Positions 15,544 to 22,070 of a DNA stretch of 38,936 nt are shown here, in pieces; position 1 is the first letter of the stretch; each line of letters begins with the position of its first letter. The stretch is from assembly GCA_035535315.1 (NCBI GenBank), contig DATLQD010000073.1, positions 1-38,936 on the forward strand, written 5' to 3'. Source of the stretch: DASQGA01 sp035535315. GTDB lineage: Bacteria; Actinomycetota; Thermoleophilia; Gaiellales; Gaiellaceae. Under the pieces are notes generated by a model. That model was given only the letters and a program-made list of their open reading frames with translations. It did not search any database and was not told where the DNA came from. Both the position numbers and the translations under genes were made by a program.

Positions 15544-15616
15544 TGCGCCCGGCAAGATTCGAACTTGCGACCTCTGCCTCCGCAGGGCAGCGCTCTATCC
15601 CCTGAGCTACGGGCGC
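15544..15616 (-). tRNA. tRNA-Arg, anticodon GCG
   Basis: 73 bases fold as a full cloverleaf: acceptor GCGCCCG/CGGGCGC with discriminator A, D-stem GCTC/GAGC, anticodon stem CTGCC/GGCAG with loop CTGCGGA, and T-stem GCAAG/CTTGC with loop TTCGAAT. The anticodon (loop positions 34-36) is GCG, reading CGC arginine codons. Bacterial tRNA-Arg with an otherwise similar body normally has ACG, deaminated to ICG. CCA is not encoded. It lies 8 bases after the ygfZ-like gene on the same strand, and TAAACT at 15632-15627 is a plausible own -10 box giving a leader of about 3 bases. Confidence 0.92.
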
Positions 15617-15624
15617 GCGACTAC

Positions 15625-16446
15625 CTAGTTTAGATGCGGCAGGGCCGCGCTGTCCCCGACCGCCAATTCGGCCTCCGGAGGAACCTCCGTACGGACGTAG
15701 GCGAGGGCTACGAGAGCGCCGTTCGCCCGCGCTGAGCTTGTCACCCGGCCAACGACCTTGTCGCCCAGCCGGACCTCGGCGTCCGGCGGGAGAGGCAAAT
15801 CCGTCTCGACACGAAGGACGCGCAGGCCGCGGTTCGCGTGGCCGCGATAGTGGAGCCGCGCGATCGGCTCCTGACCGGGATAGCAGCCTTTTGTCAGGCT
15901 GACGGCCCGCTCGACGAGGCCCGCCTCGGCCGGGAGGACGCGGTCGTCGATCTCGCGTCCGAAGCGAGGTGTCCCAGCCTCGATCCGAAGCCGCTCGAGC
16001 TCCTCCTCGGAGATCCGGGGAAGGTCGTCAGCGGGAGCTACGTCCAGAACCTCGAAAGCCGGCTCGCCGTACTCCTTGGTCCCGACGGACAGGGCTGCGC
16101 CTCCCGGAGGAGCACCACCCAGGAGAAGGAAGCTCTCGTGCTCCTCGAGCTCCACGTCGAGGCGAGCCGCGAAGCGGAACGCAAGCAAGTGCGAGCGAAC
16201 GACCTCGGCCAGCTCGGGCTCGGTCAATAGCAGGAAGTCCTGCTCCGTGCGACGCACGACCGTGAGCGGCGCGATCACGCGCGCCTTCGGTGTAAGCAGA
16301 AGTGCGTCGCAGGCCTCCCCTGCGCCAAGCGCCGCGACGTCATTGGAGACCATGCGCTGCAGGTAATCCTCGGCCCCGGGCCCCTGTACGCCAATAAAGC
16401 CGCGTGAGCGTAGGCCGACAGCCGGTCTGGACTCTTCAGAACGCAT
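15625..16446 (-). CDS. ygfZ: YgfZ/GcvT-like folate-binding protein
   Basis: A 273-residue tetrahydrofolate-binding protein of the YgfZ family, needed for upkeep of certain Fe-S enzymes. The signature 'KGCYPGQE' (K-G-C-Y-x-G-Q-E) with its conserved cysteine is present, as are 'GFIGVQGPGAEDYLQRMVSNDV' near the N-terminus and the C-terminal barrel 'VRLGDKVVGRVTSSA'. ATG 16446 is chosen because TACACT ends 6 bases upstream; the longer frame beyond it is not family sequence. The tRNA-Arg gene follows 8 bases downstream. Confidence 0.9.
   Translation of the reverse strand: MRSEESRPAVGLRSRGFIGVQGPGAEDYLQRMVSNDVAALGAGEACDALLLTPKARVIAPLTVVRRTEQDFLLLTEPELAEVVRSHLLAFRFAARLDVELEEHESFLLLGGAPPGGAALSVGTKEYGEPAFEVLDVAPADDLPRISEEELERLRIEAGTPRFGREIDDRVLPAEAGLVERAVSLTKGCYPGQEPIARLHYRGHANRGLRVLRVETDLPLPPDAEVRLGDKVVGRVTSSARANGALVALAYVRTEVPPEAELAVGDSAALPHLN
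15627..15632 (-). promoter_or_regulatory. -10 box of tRNA-Arg
   Basis: TAAACT on the minus strand lies 10 bases before the mature tRNA 5' end and overlaps the last codons of the ygfZ-like gene; GGGACA about 18 bases further upstream could be a -35 box. Confidence 0.4.
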
Positions 16447-16452
16447 AGCCGA

Positions 16453-16458
16453 AGTGTA
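16453..16458 (-). promoter_or_regulatory. -10 box of the ygfZ-like gene (leaderless)
   Basis: TACACT on the minus strand ends 6 bases before ATG 16446. Confidence 0.5.
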
Positions 16459-16496
16459 GGAACCGCGCGGCACGCCGGGGCGTCCCTCGTTCGAGT

Positions 16497-16535
16497 GACC
16501 CGTTCTGGGGTACCTGGAGAGACCCGTTCGGGGGT
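16497..16535. repeat. Two copies of a 15-base motif, 24 bases apart
   Basis: GACCCGTTCTGGGGT (from 16497) and GACCCGTTCGGGGGT (from 16521) differ at one position and are spaced 24 bases start to start, just over two helical turns. They lie upstream of the secreted protein gene at 16571 and could be a tandem operator; a dispersed short repeat is the alternative. Confidence 0.5.
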
Positions 16536-16570
16536 GCTGCCAGTGGAGGCTCTGACCCGATGCATCGAAC

Positions 16571-17527
16571 ATGGCCCCACGCTTCCGACTGCTTCTCCTC
16601 CTCGCTTCGACTCTCGTCGCGCTCCTGGCCGTTTCCTCTGCCTCCGCGAGCGAGATCGTCACCAGAAACGCCAAGAACGTGAGCGTGAAGGTCGACTCGA
16701 AGGGTCACGCGGTCGTCTACTACACCGTGGGAGGCAAGCGCTCTTACCCGGTCTTCTGGGGCGCGCTCAACGCACGCCCGCCGACTCGGGCTCGTGCGCA
16801 GGTCAAGTTCAAGCGGGACTACTCCGGCGGCTACATGAAGCTCGGCACCCCTCTCTGGAAGAACATCAAGAACGTCTGTCGCCCGTACGCCGGTCCGCCG
16901 CTCGCCTGGTACGTGACGGGCTGCACGGCGCCCGACGGAAGTCACTGGGTGCTCCAGAGCTGGCAGCGACGTCTCCCAAACCTCGGGATGACGCCGTGGC
17001 TCGCCGCACAGCGCGTGTGGGAACTTCATCTTTCGCATTTCACCGGGCAGCCGGCTGTCCTCGAGATCTACACGGACTACATCTACTGGGGGGGTCTCTT
17101 CCACCACCTCTTCGGCCGGCTCACGTACCGAGGCCACCCCGTCTATGGCTTCGGGAGCTCGAGCTCCGGCGTTCCGACCGACAGCTACGGGCGGAACGTC
17201 TACGTCGACACCTTCAACTCCCGCTATGCAAGCGGCTGGAGACGCGAGAACGGCTTCCTCTCGCATCGCGCCGGCGGCACCTTCTGTTACGGCTTCTATC
17301 CCCACGACCGCTACGCGTCCTTCCCGGCCGGCCCACGGCGACCACGGGGGAACGGCGAGGCCTATCGGGCGACCGTGATCGGCCCCGGAGTCAGCCCGGA
17401 CGCCTTCTGGTCGGGAGCAGGGCTTCCCGAGTGGACGAACTCCCCGGATCAGAACGATCTCGAGGAGCGGATGAACAGGATCTCTAGCAGCATGATGACG
17501 AACGATCCGAAGTGCCAGCGCGCCTAG
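16571..17527 (+). CDS. Secreted protein of unknown function
   Basis: A 318-residue protein with a clear Sec signal peptide ('MAPRFRLLLLLASTLVALLA', cleavage near 'SASAS' at about residue 27). The mature part is rich in Tyr, Trp and Gly, with 'WELHLSHFTGQPAVLEIYTDYIYWGGLFHHLFGRLTYRG' and 'VYVDTFNSRYASGWRRENGF'; cysteines in 'NVCRPY', 'VTGCTA', 'TFCYGF' and 'PKCQRA' could form two disulfides. I recognise no family or catalytic motif. No Shine-Dalgarno site is close to ATG 16571. It stands alone, with tandem 15-base repeats upstream and a strong hairpin downstream. Confidence 0.8.
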   Translation: MAPRFRLLLLLASTLVALLAVSSASASEIVTRNAKNVSVKVDSKGHAVVYYTVGGKRSYPVFWGALNARPPTRARAQVKFKRDYSGGYMKLGTPLWKNIKNVCRPYAGPPLAWYVTGCTAPDGSHWVLQSWQRRLPNLGMTPWLAAQRVWELHLSHFTGQPAVLEIYTDYIYWGGLFHHLFGRLTYRGHPVYGFGSSSSGVPTDSYGRNVYVDTFNSRYASGWRRENGFLSHRAGGTFCYGFYPHDRYASFPAGPRRPRGNGEAYRATVIGPGVSPDAFWSGAGLPEWTNSPDQNDLEERMNRISSSMMTNDPKCQRA

Positions 17528-17549
17528 CCAGCGCCTGATCCCGAAACAA

Positions 17550-17575
17550 AGAGGGCGGCCCGCGGGCCGCCCTCT
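17550..17575. terminator. Terminator between the secreted protein gene and groEL
   Basis: A perfect 26-base palindrome (AGAGGGCGGCCCG and its complement). On the minus strand it is followed by TTTGTTTC, a fair U-tract, so it is a rho-independent terminator for groES-groEL; it can also stop the opposite gene. Confidence 0.85.
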
Positions 17576-17598
17576 CTCGTTCTCGCGCTGGGCGAGAG

Positions 17599-19230
17599 CT
17601 ACATCATCCCGCCCATGTCGCCCATGCCGCCCGGCATGCCGGCACCGGCCGGCTGCTTCTCGGGTGCATCCGCGACGATTGCCTCGGTCGTGAGGATGTT
17701 CTTCGCGATCGAGGCAGCGTTCTGGAGGGCCGAGCGCGTCACCATCGTAGGATCGATGATGCCGGACTTGACCAGGTCCTCCTGCTCGCCGGTATCGACG
17801 TTCAGGCCGAAGCCCTTGCTGCCTGCCCGAATCGTGTTGACCACGACCGAGCCTTCCAGGCCCGCGTTGTTCGCGAGCTGACGAACCGGCTCTTCGAGCG
17901 CCCGGGCGATGATGCTTGCACCCGTCCGCTCGTCGCCCTCGAACTTGTCGAGCTTGATGGAGTCGACCGCCTGCAGGAGCGCGACGCCGCCGCCCGGCAC
18001 GATGCCCTCTTCGAGAGCTGCGCGGGTGGCCTGCAGCGCGTCCTCGACGCGGTGCTTCTTCTCCTTCATCTCGGTCTCCGTGGCAGCGCCGACCTTGACG
18101 ACGGCGACGCCTCCGGAGAGCTTTGCGAGCCGCTCCTGGAGCTTCTCACGGTCGAAGTCCGAGTCGGTGTTCTCGATCTCGCCCTTCAGCTGCTTGATCC
18201 GCGCCTTGATGGCGTCGGACTCGCCGGCGCCGTCGATGATCGTGGTCGCGTCCTTGTCGACGACGACCTTGCGAGCACGGCCGAGTTGCGAGAGCTTCGT
18301 GTTCTCGAGCTTGAGGCCCATCTCCTCGGTGATGACCTCGCCGCCGGTGAGGACCGCGATGTCCTCGAGCATCCGCTTGCGGCGGTCTCCGAAGCCCGGC
18401 GCCTTGACGGCGACGGCGCTGAAGGTGCCGCGCAGCTTGTTGACGACGATCGTCGCGAGCGCCTCACCCTCGACGTCCTCCGCCACGATGAGCAGCGGGC
18501 GGCCCGCCTGGATGACCTGCTCTAGGATCGGCAGGAGATCCTTGACCGCACCGATCTTCTGGTTCGCGATCAGGATGTAGGGCTCGTCGAGCACAGCTTC
18601 CATGCGCTCGGCGTCGGTGATCATGTACGGGGACAGGTAGCCCTTGTCGAACTGCATGCCCTCGGTGAACTCGAGCTCGAGGCCGAAGGTCTGGCCCTCC
18701 TCGACATTCACGACACCGTCCTTGCCGACCTTCTCGATCGCATCGGCGATCACGTCGCCGATCTCGCGCTCACGCGCGGAGATGGTGGCTACCCGGGCGA
18801 TGTCCTCCTTGCCCGAGACCTCCTTCGACTGGGACTTCAGGTCCTCGACGACCGCCTGCACGGCCGTCTCGATGCCGCGCTTCAGCCCCATCGGGTTTGC
18901 ACCGGCCGCGACGTTCTTGAGGCCCTCGCGGACGATCGCCTGCGCGAGCACGGTCGCCGTGGTGGTGCCGTCGCCCGCTACGTCGTTGGTCGCCGTTGCG
19001 ACCTCGCGGACGAGCTGTGCACCCTGGTTCTCGAACGGATCCTCGACCTCGATCTCACGCGCGATCGTGACGCCGTCGTTCGTAATCGTGGGCGCGCCGA
19101 ACTTCTTGTCGAGCACGACATAGCGCCCCTTCGGGCCAAGAGTGACCTTGACCGCATCGGCGAGGGTGTTGACGCCGCGCTCGAGAGCGCGCCGTGCCTC
19201 CTCGCTGAACTTCAGTTCCTTGTGTGCCAT
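17599..19230 (-). CDS. groEL: Chaperonin GroEL (60 kDa)
   Basis: A 543-residue, full-length Hsp60 that folds proteins in a double-ring chamber with GroES, using ATP. N-terminal 'LADAVKVTLGPKGRYVVLDK', nucleotide-site 'NDVAGDGTTTATVLAQAIV', 'GANPMGLKRGIE' and 'AALEEGIVPGGGVALLQ' are present, and the C-terminus carries the classical GGM repeat tail ('GGMGDMGGMM'). It follows groES by 22 bases in one operon. CIRCE operators upstream of groES point to HrcA control. Actinobacteria often have a second groEL elsewhere with a histidine-rich tail; this copy is the canonical GGM type. Confidence 0.98.
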   Translation of the reverse strand: MAHKELKFSEEARRALERGVNTLADAVKVTLGPKGRYVVLDKKFGAPTITNDGVTIAREIEVEDPFENQGAQLVREVATATNDVAGDGTTTATVLAQAIVREGLKNVAAGANPMGLKRGIETAVQAVVEDLKSQSKEVSGKEDIARVATISAREREIGDVIADAIEKVGKDGVVNVEEGQTFGLELEFTEGMQFDKGYLSPYMITDAERMEAVLDEPYILIANQKIGAVKDLLPILEQVIQAGRPLLIVAEDVEGEALATIVVNKLRGTFSAVAVKAPGFGDRRKRMLEDIAVLTGGEVITEEMGLKLENTKLSQLGRARKVVVDKDATTIIDGAGESDAIKARIKQLKGEIENTDSDFDREKLQERLAKLSGGVAVVKVGAATETEMKEKKHRVEDALQATRAALEEGIVPGGGVALLQAVDSIKLDKFEGDERTGASIIARALEEPVRQLANNAGLEGSVVVNTIRAGSKGFGLNVDTGEQEDLVKSGIIDPTMVTRSALQNAASIAKNILTTEAIVADAPEKQPAGAGMPGGMGDMGGMM

Positions 19231-19252
19231 TCAGTTCCCTCCGTTGTTCTGT

Positions 19253-19597
19253 CTAGGCGGTTGCGCCCGCGAGCTCTTTCTTCTTCGAGCTCTTGGGCCT
19301 CTTCGAGTCCGTCACGACCTTCGCGAGCACATCCGACTCGCGGAGAATCAGGTACTCGTCGGAGCCGAGGCGAATCTCGGTGCCGCCGTACTTGGAGAAG
19401 ATGATCTCGTCACCCTCGTCCAGGTCCATCTTGATGTACTCCCCGTCCTCGTCACGCGGGCCGGGGCCCACGGCGAGAACGCTGCCGCGCTGCGGCTTCT
19501 CTTTGGCGGTGTCGGGAAGGACGATCCCACTTGTGGTCGTCATGTCCTCCTCGAGCACCTCGACGATCAGACGATCGCCCAGAGGCTTCAAGTTCAT
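19253..19597 (-). CDS. groES: Co-chaperonin GroES (10 kDa) with C-terminal extension
   Basis: A 114-residue GroES. 'LKPLGDRLIVEVLEEDMTTTSGIVLPDTAKEKPQ' is the usual first half, with the mobile loop in 'MTTTSGIVLP'; 'IIFSKYGGTEI' and 'YLILRESDVLAKV' complete the barrel. The normal protein ends about there (95-100 residues); here a further 18 or so residues ('TDSKRPKSSKKKELAGATA') form a lysine- and serine-rich tail. ATG 19597 is chosen because AAGGAGG lies just upstream. First gene of the groES-groEL operon. Confidence 0.96.
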   Translation of the reverse strand: MNLKPLGDRLIVEVLEEDMTTTSGIVLPDTAKEKPQRGSVLAVGPGPRDEDGEYIKMDLDEGDEIIFSKYGGTEIRLGSDEYLILRESDVLAKVVTDSKRPKSSKKKELAGATA

Positions 19598-19626
19598 CCA
19601 GCCTTCCTCCTTGTTCGTCGTACTAC

Positions 19627-19653
19627 TTGGCACTCTCAGAGCGAGAGTGACAA
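19627..19653. promoter_or_regulatory. CIRCE operator 1 (HrcA site) for groES-groEL
   Basis: TTGGCACTC, 9-base spacer, GAGTGACAA: an inverted repeat matching the CIRCE consensus arms (TTAGCACTC/GAGTGCTAA) in 9-9-9 form, with one mismatch between arms. It lies 30 bases upstream of groES, just downstream of the -10 box at 19665-19660, where bound HrcA would block transcription. Confidence 0.88.
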
Positions 19654-19659
19654 CGGTCC

Positions 19660-19665
19660 ATGATA
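19660..19665 (-). promoter_or_regulatory. -10 box of groES-groEL
   Basis: TATCAT on the minus strand, with transcription expected to begin at or inside CIRCE 1. No clear -35 box seen. Confidence 0.45.
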
Positions 19666-19684
19666 CAGAAAAGCGAAGGTCGTT

Positions 19685-20845
19685 TTAGGAGGTTCTTGGC
19701 ACTCTTCGGCTAAGAGTGCCAGAACCACGGAGCACGCTCACGGCGACGAGAGTGACCATGCAGACGACCGCGCTCAGGACGAACGGGAGCCCGTCGCCGA
19801 AGACGTCGGCCAGCCAGCCGCCGACCGCAGGCCCCACGACGTTGCCGCCCGCCCACGCCCCGTTTGCGAGCCCGAACGAGAGGCCCTGCGCAAGCCCGAA
19901 CGACTCAGCCGTATCGGAGATCATCGCACTCGCCGGAGCGTAGAACCCGCCGTAGGCGAGGAGGGAGAGGACCGCCAGGCCCGCCACGACTGCGGCCGGC
20001 TCCGCCCACGCGAGCGCGAGCGAGACTGCGATCGATGCGATTAGCGCGAGCCGCACCGGCAGGAAACGCCCCCGGCGATCCGAGTAGCGGCCGATGAGCG
20101 GGTGCAAGACAGCCTCTGCCGCGGCTCCGGTCAGGAACACGGCCGCGATCGCGGCCGCTCCCCAGCCCGCCTGCCCGAGCTCGAGCGGGACGAGGACGGT
20201 TACGACCCCGAAGAGAAGGGCCGGCAGCAGCATGAGCCAGAGGCTCCCAAGGAAGCTCGGGCGCTGAAGTGCCTTTCCGAGCGCTCTCAGTGGCTGTGGC
20301 TCGGGCTCGGCATCCGGTGAGGTCAGTGTCCAGCCGATCAGGATCGCCCCGACCACGCTGACGGCGACGAACGTCGGCCGCGTGCCGACGACCGCTGCAG
20401 CACCTCCCAGCACCGGGCCGAAGATCGCCCCGAAGACCGCGGCCCCGATCGCCGTCCCGAGGGTTTGCCCGCGGCGCTCTCGAGGTGTCACGGAGACGAG
20501 CCACGTGAAGCCTCCGGCCCAGGACATTGTGCTACCGAAACCCTGGAAGAGGCGGCTGACTCCGAGCGTCCACGCGCTTCCTGCGAAACCGAAGCCGAGG
20601 CAGGCCACGGACATGAGGATGAGCCCGGCGAGAACGGTCCGTTTCGGGCCGAGATGTGCGGCCGCAAGACCGCTCGGGATGGCCGCGACGAGCGCCCCGG
20701 CCGCGAAGGAGGCGACGAGGAGTCCCGAGGCGCCCTTGGAGAGCGCGTACTCCGTAGCGAACTCGGGGAGAAGCGGCACGAGCGCTGCGTAGAGCATCGT
20801 GTCGACGAGGACGACTCCGCAGACGAGCATGAGGAGCCTGCGCAC
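19685..20845 (-). CDS. Major facilitator superfamily transporter
   Basis: A 386-residue membrane protein with 12 predicted hydrophobic helices, opening 'MRRLLMLVCGVVLVDTMLYAALVPLLPEFA'. The loop 2-3 region 'AAHLGPKRTVLAGL' is a degenerate MFS motif A, and 'GRYSDRRGRFLPVRL' is its second-half counterpart. Proton-coupled drug or metabolite efflux is the usual role; the substrate is unknown. Start GTG 20845 has TAGCTT 6 bases upstream. The last codons overlap a CIRCE site belonging to the downstream groES-groEL operon on the same strand; read-through into that operon is possible. Confidence 0.88.
   Translation of the reverse strand: MRRLLMLVCGVVLVDTMLYAALVPLLPEFATEYALSKGASGLLVASFAAGALVAAIPSGLAAAHLGPKRTVLAGLILMSVACLGFGFAGSAWTLGVSRLFQGFGSTMSWAGGFTWLVSVTPRERRGQTLGTAIGAAVFGAIFGPVLGGAAAVVGTRPTFVAVSVVGAILIGWTLTSPDAEPEPQPLRALGKALQRPSFLGSLWLMLLPALLFGVVTVLVPLELGQAGWGAAAIAAVFLTGAAAEAVLHPLIGRYSDRRGRFLPVRLALIASIAVSLALAWAEPAAVVAGLAVLSLLAYGGFYAPASAMISDTAESFGLAQGLSFGLANGAWAGGNVVGPAVGGWLADVFGDGLPFVLSAVVCMVTLVAVSVLRGSGTLSRRVPRTS
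19691..19726. promoter_or_regulatory. CIRCE operator 2, inside the MFS gene's last codons
   Basis: TTGGCACTC (19696-19704), 9-base spacer, GAGTGCCAG (19714-19722), with the symmetry extended outward (GGTTCT/AGAACC). It is upstream of the groES -10 box and overlaps codons for the last dozen residues of the MFS transporter, so the operator is also coding sequence. Confidence 0.85.
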
Positions 20846-20868
20846 GGCGCGAAGCTAGCATCGGTTCG
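20846..20868. promoter_or_regulatory. Bidirectional leaderless promoter, MFS/Nudix
   Basis: Minus strand TAGCTT (20857-20852) ends 6 bases before GTG 20845; plus strand TAGCAT (20856-20861) ends 7 bases before GTG 20869. The boxes share TA at 20856-20857, as in the two other 22-base divergent gaps. Confidence 0.6.
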
Positions 20869-21303
20869 GTGCGCCGCGAGTTTTCAGCCGGAGGCGTGGT
20901 TGTCCGCCGGCTCGGCGGCGAGTGGCGGATGGCGGCGATCCGTCCGGCCGGCAAGGACGTCTGGGCGCTGCCGAAGGGGATCATCGACGCGGGCGAGAAG
21001 CCGCCGGAAACGGCGCTTCGGGAGGTTCGCGAGGAGACGGGAGTCGAGGGCCGCCTCCTCGAGAAGCTCGGCGACATCCGCTACGTCTACACGTGGGACG
21101 GCGAAAGGGTCTTCAAGGTCGTGAGCTTCTTCCTGATCCGTTACTCGCGGGGCCGGCTCGGCAACATCGCGCCCGAGATGCGCCACGAGGTCGACGAAAC
21201 GCGCTGGTTCCCGCTCGCCGACGGTCCTCGAATGCTGGGCTACGGCGGGGAACGTCAGATGGCCGCGCGGGCTTGGGAAATCCTGGCTCCAGAAGCTCTA
21301 TGA
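20869..21303 (+). CDS. Nudix hydrolase
   Basis: A 144-residue Nudix protein with an intact box at residues 37-59: 'GIIDAGEKPPETALREVREE' then TGV, matching GX5EX7REUXEEXGU, so pyrophosphohydrolase activity on a nucleoside diphosphate linked to X is expected. 'FSAGGVVVRRL' and 'VWALPKG' resemble Ap4A hydrolase or MutT-like house-cleaning members; the exact substrate is open. Start GTG 20869 is fixed by the -10 box 7 bases upstream. Divergent from the MFS gene, followed by the ASCH-like gene after 34 bases. Confidence 0.92.
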   Translation: MRREFSAGGVVVRRLGGEWRMAAIRPAGKDVWALPKGIIDAGEKPPETALREVREETGVEGRLLEKLGDIRYVYTWDGERVFKVVSFFLIRYSRGRLGNIAPEMRHEVDETRWFPLADGPRMLGYGGERQMAARAWEILAPEAL

Positions 21304-21337
21304 TGCTGCGCGCCCCGTGCGCGCCCTCGAAGAGCCG

Positions 21338-21724
21338 ATGTACGCACTTAACTTCTACTCACCCATGGTCGCCGACCAGCTGCGGAGCCGTCGGAAGACG
21401 GCAACGATCCGCCTCGGTGACAAGTCGGCCAAGTACAAGAAGGGCATGGTCGTCCAAGTCCTCGTTGGCCAGCGATACGGCCCCAGGGAGCGCATCTTCG
21501 ACGCGGTCATCGACAAGGTCGATGTGAAGTCCCTCGCGGAGCTCTCCCCGCGCGAGATCGAGCACGACAACCCCGAGATCCGCCGCACCGAGGAGCTCGC
21601 CAGCTTCCTCGGGCAGCTTTACAACCGTGAGGTGACCGAGGCGGACCAGGTCACGTTGATCCGGTTCTCCGAGATCCTCTCCACGCCGAAGGCCGACGCT
21701 TTCGGGCGGCAGAGCCAGAACTAG
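21338..21724 (+). CDS. ASCH-domain-like small protein
   Basis: A 128-residue protein whose 'LNFYSPMVADQLRSRRKTATIRLGDKSAKYKKGMVV' followed by 'IFDAVIDKVDVKSLAEL' reads as a PUA-related ASCH domain, proposed to bind RNA or modified nucleotides. ATG 21338 gives the natural N-terminus; GTG 21317 is an in-frame alternative that adds seven residues, and a TATGAT at 21299-21304 could drive either. It overlaps no neighbour but lies close behind the Nudix gene on the same strand, so the two may be co-transcribed. Family call is moderately confident. Confidence 0.75.
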   Translation: MYALNFYSPMVADQLRSRRKTATIRLGDKSAKYKKGMVVQVLVGQRYGPRERIFDAVIDKVDVKSLAELSPREIEHDNPEIRRTEELASFLGQLYNREVTEADQVTLIRFSEILSTPKADAFGRQSQN

Positions 21725-21725
21725 A

Positions 21726-22004
21726 CTAGACGCCGGACTTCCGGATCGACGTACCGAACAACTCTCGGTCTCGCAGCGGCATTCCGCATCCCTCGCATTC
21801 GACGGCAAACGCTGAGCTGAACCTCGCGTCGCACCCGGGGCAGCGAAGCCGCATCTCCCCCGCGCACGTCGGACAGACCGCAGCGACCTCCCGTTCCGAT
21901 TCGTCGAAGTACCTCTGTGCATGCCCGCAATCGAGGCAGAACGCCACCCAGTCACCCAGGGTCTTGCGCCGCTCCTCCCGGAGCCAGTCGGCCGCCCTAC
22001 CCAT
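21726..22004 (-). CDS. Small zinc-ribbon protein
   Basis: A 92-residue protein with four CxxC knuckles ('CLDC', 'CPTC', 'CPGC', 'CEGC'), enough to bind two zinc ions in a double zinc ribbon. A basic, tryptophan-containing N-terminus ('AADWLREERRKTLGDWVAF') precedes them. Such proteins often contact nucleic acid or other proteins; the function is unknown. ATG 22004 is preferred because TAGGGT ends 7 bases upstream. It is divergent from the 2-oxoacid dehydrogenase operon, 66 bases away, and ends one base from the ASCH gene's stop. Confidence 0.78.
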   Translation of the reverse strand: MGRAADWLREERRKTLGDWVAFCLDCGHAQRYFDESEREVAAVCPTCAGEMRLRCPGCDARFSSAFAVECEGCGMPLRDRELFGTSIRKSGV

Positions 22005-22011
22005 CACGACT

Positions 22012-22017
22012 ACCCTA
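22012..22017 (-). promoter_or_regulatory. -10 box of the zinc-ribbon gene (leaderless)
   Basis: TAGGGT on the minus strand ends 7 bases before ATG 22004. On the plus strand TAAAGT at 22030-22035 is a possible -10 box for the opposite operon. Confidence 0.45.
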
Positions 22018-22070
22018 TCTATCGTCGGGTAAAGTCACGACGCCGAGAGAAGGGGAACGACAACCGCCAC

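Noticed and set aside
16497..16535. CRISPR-like array
   Set aside because: Only two 15-base copies with a 9-base gap; no array elsewhere in the window and no cas genes.
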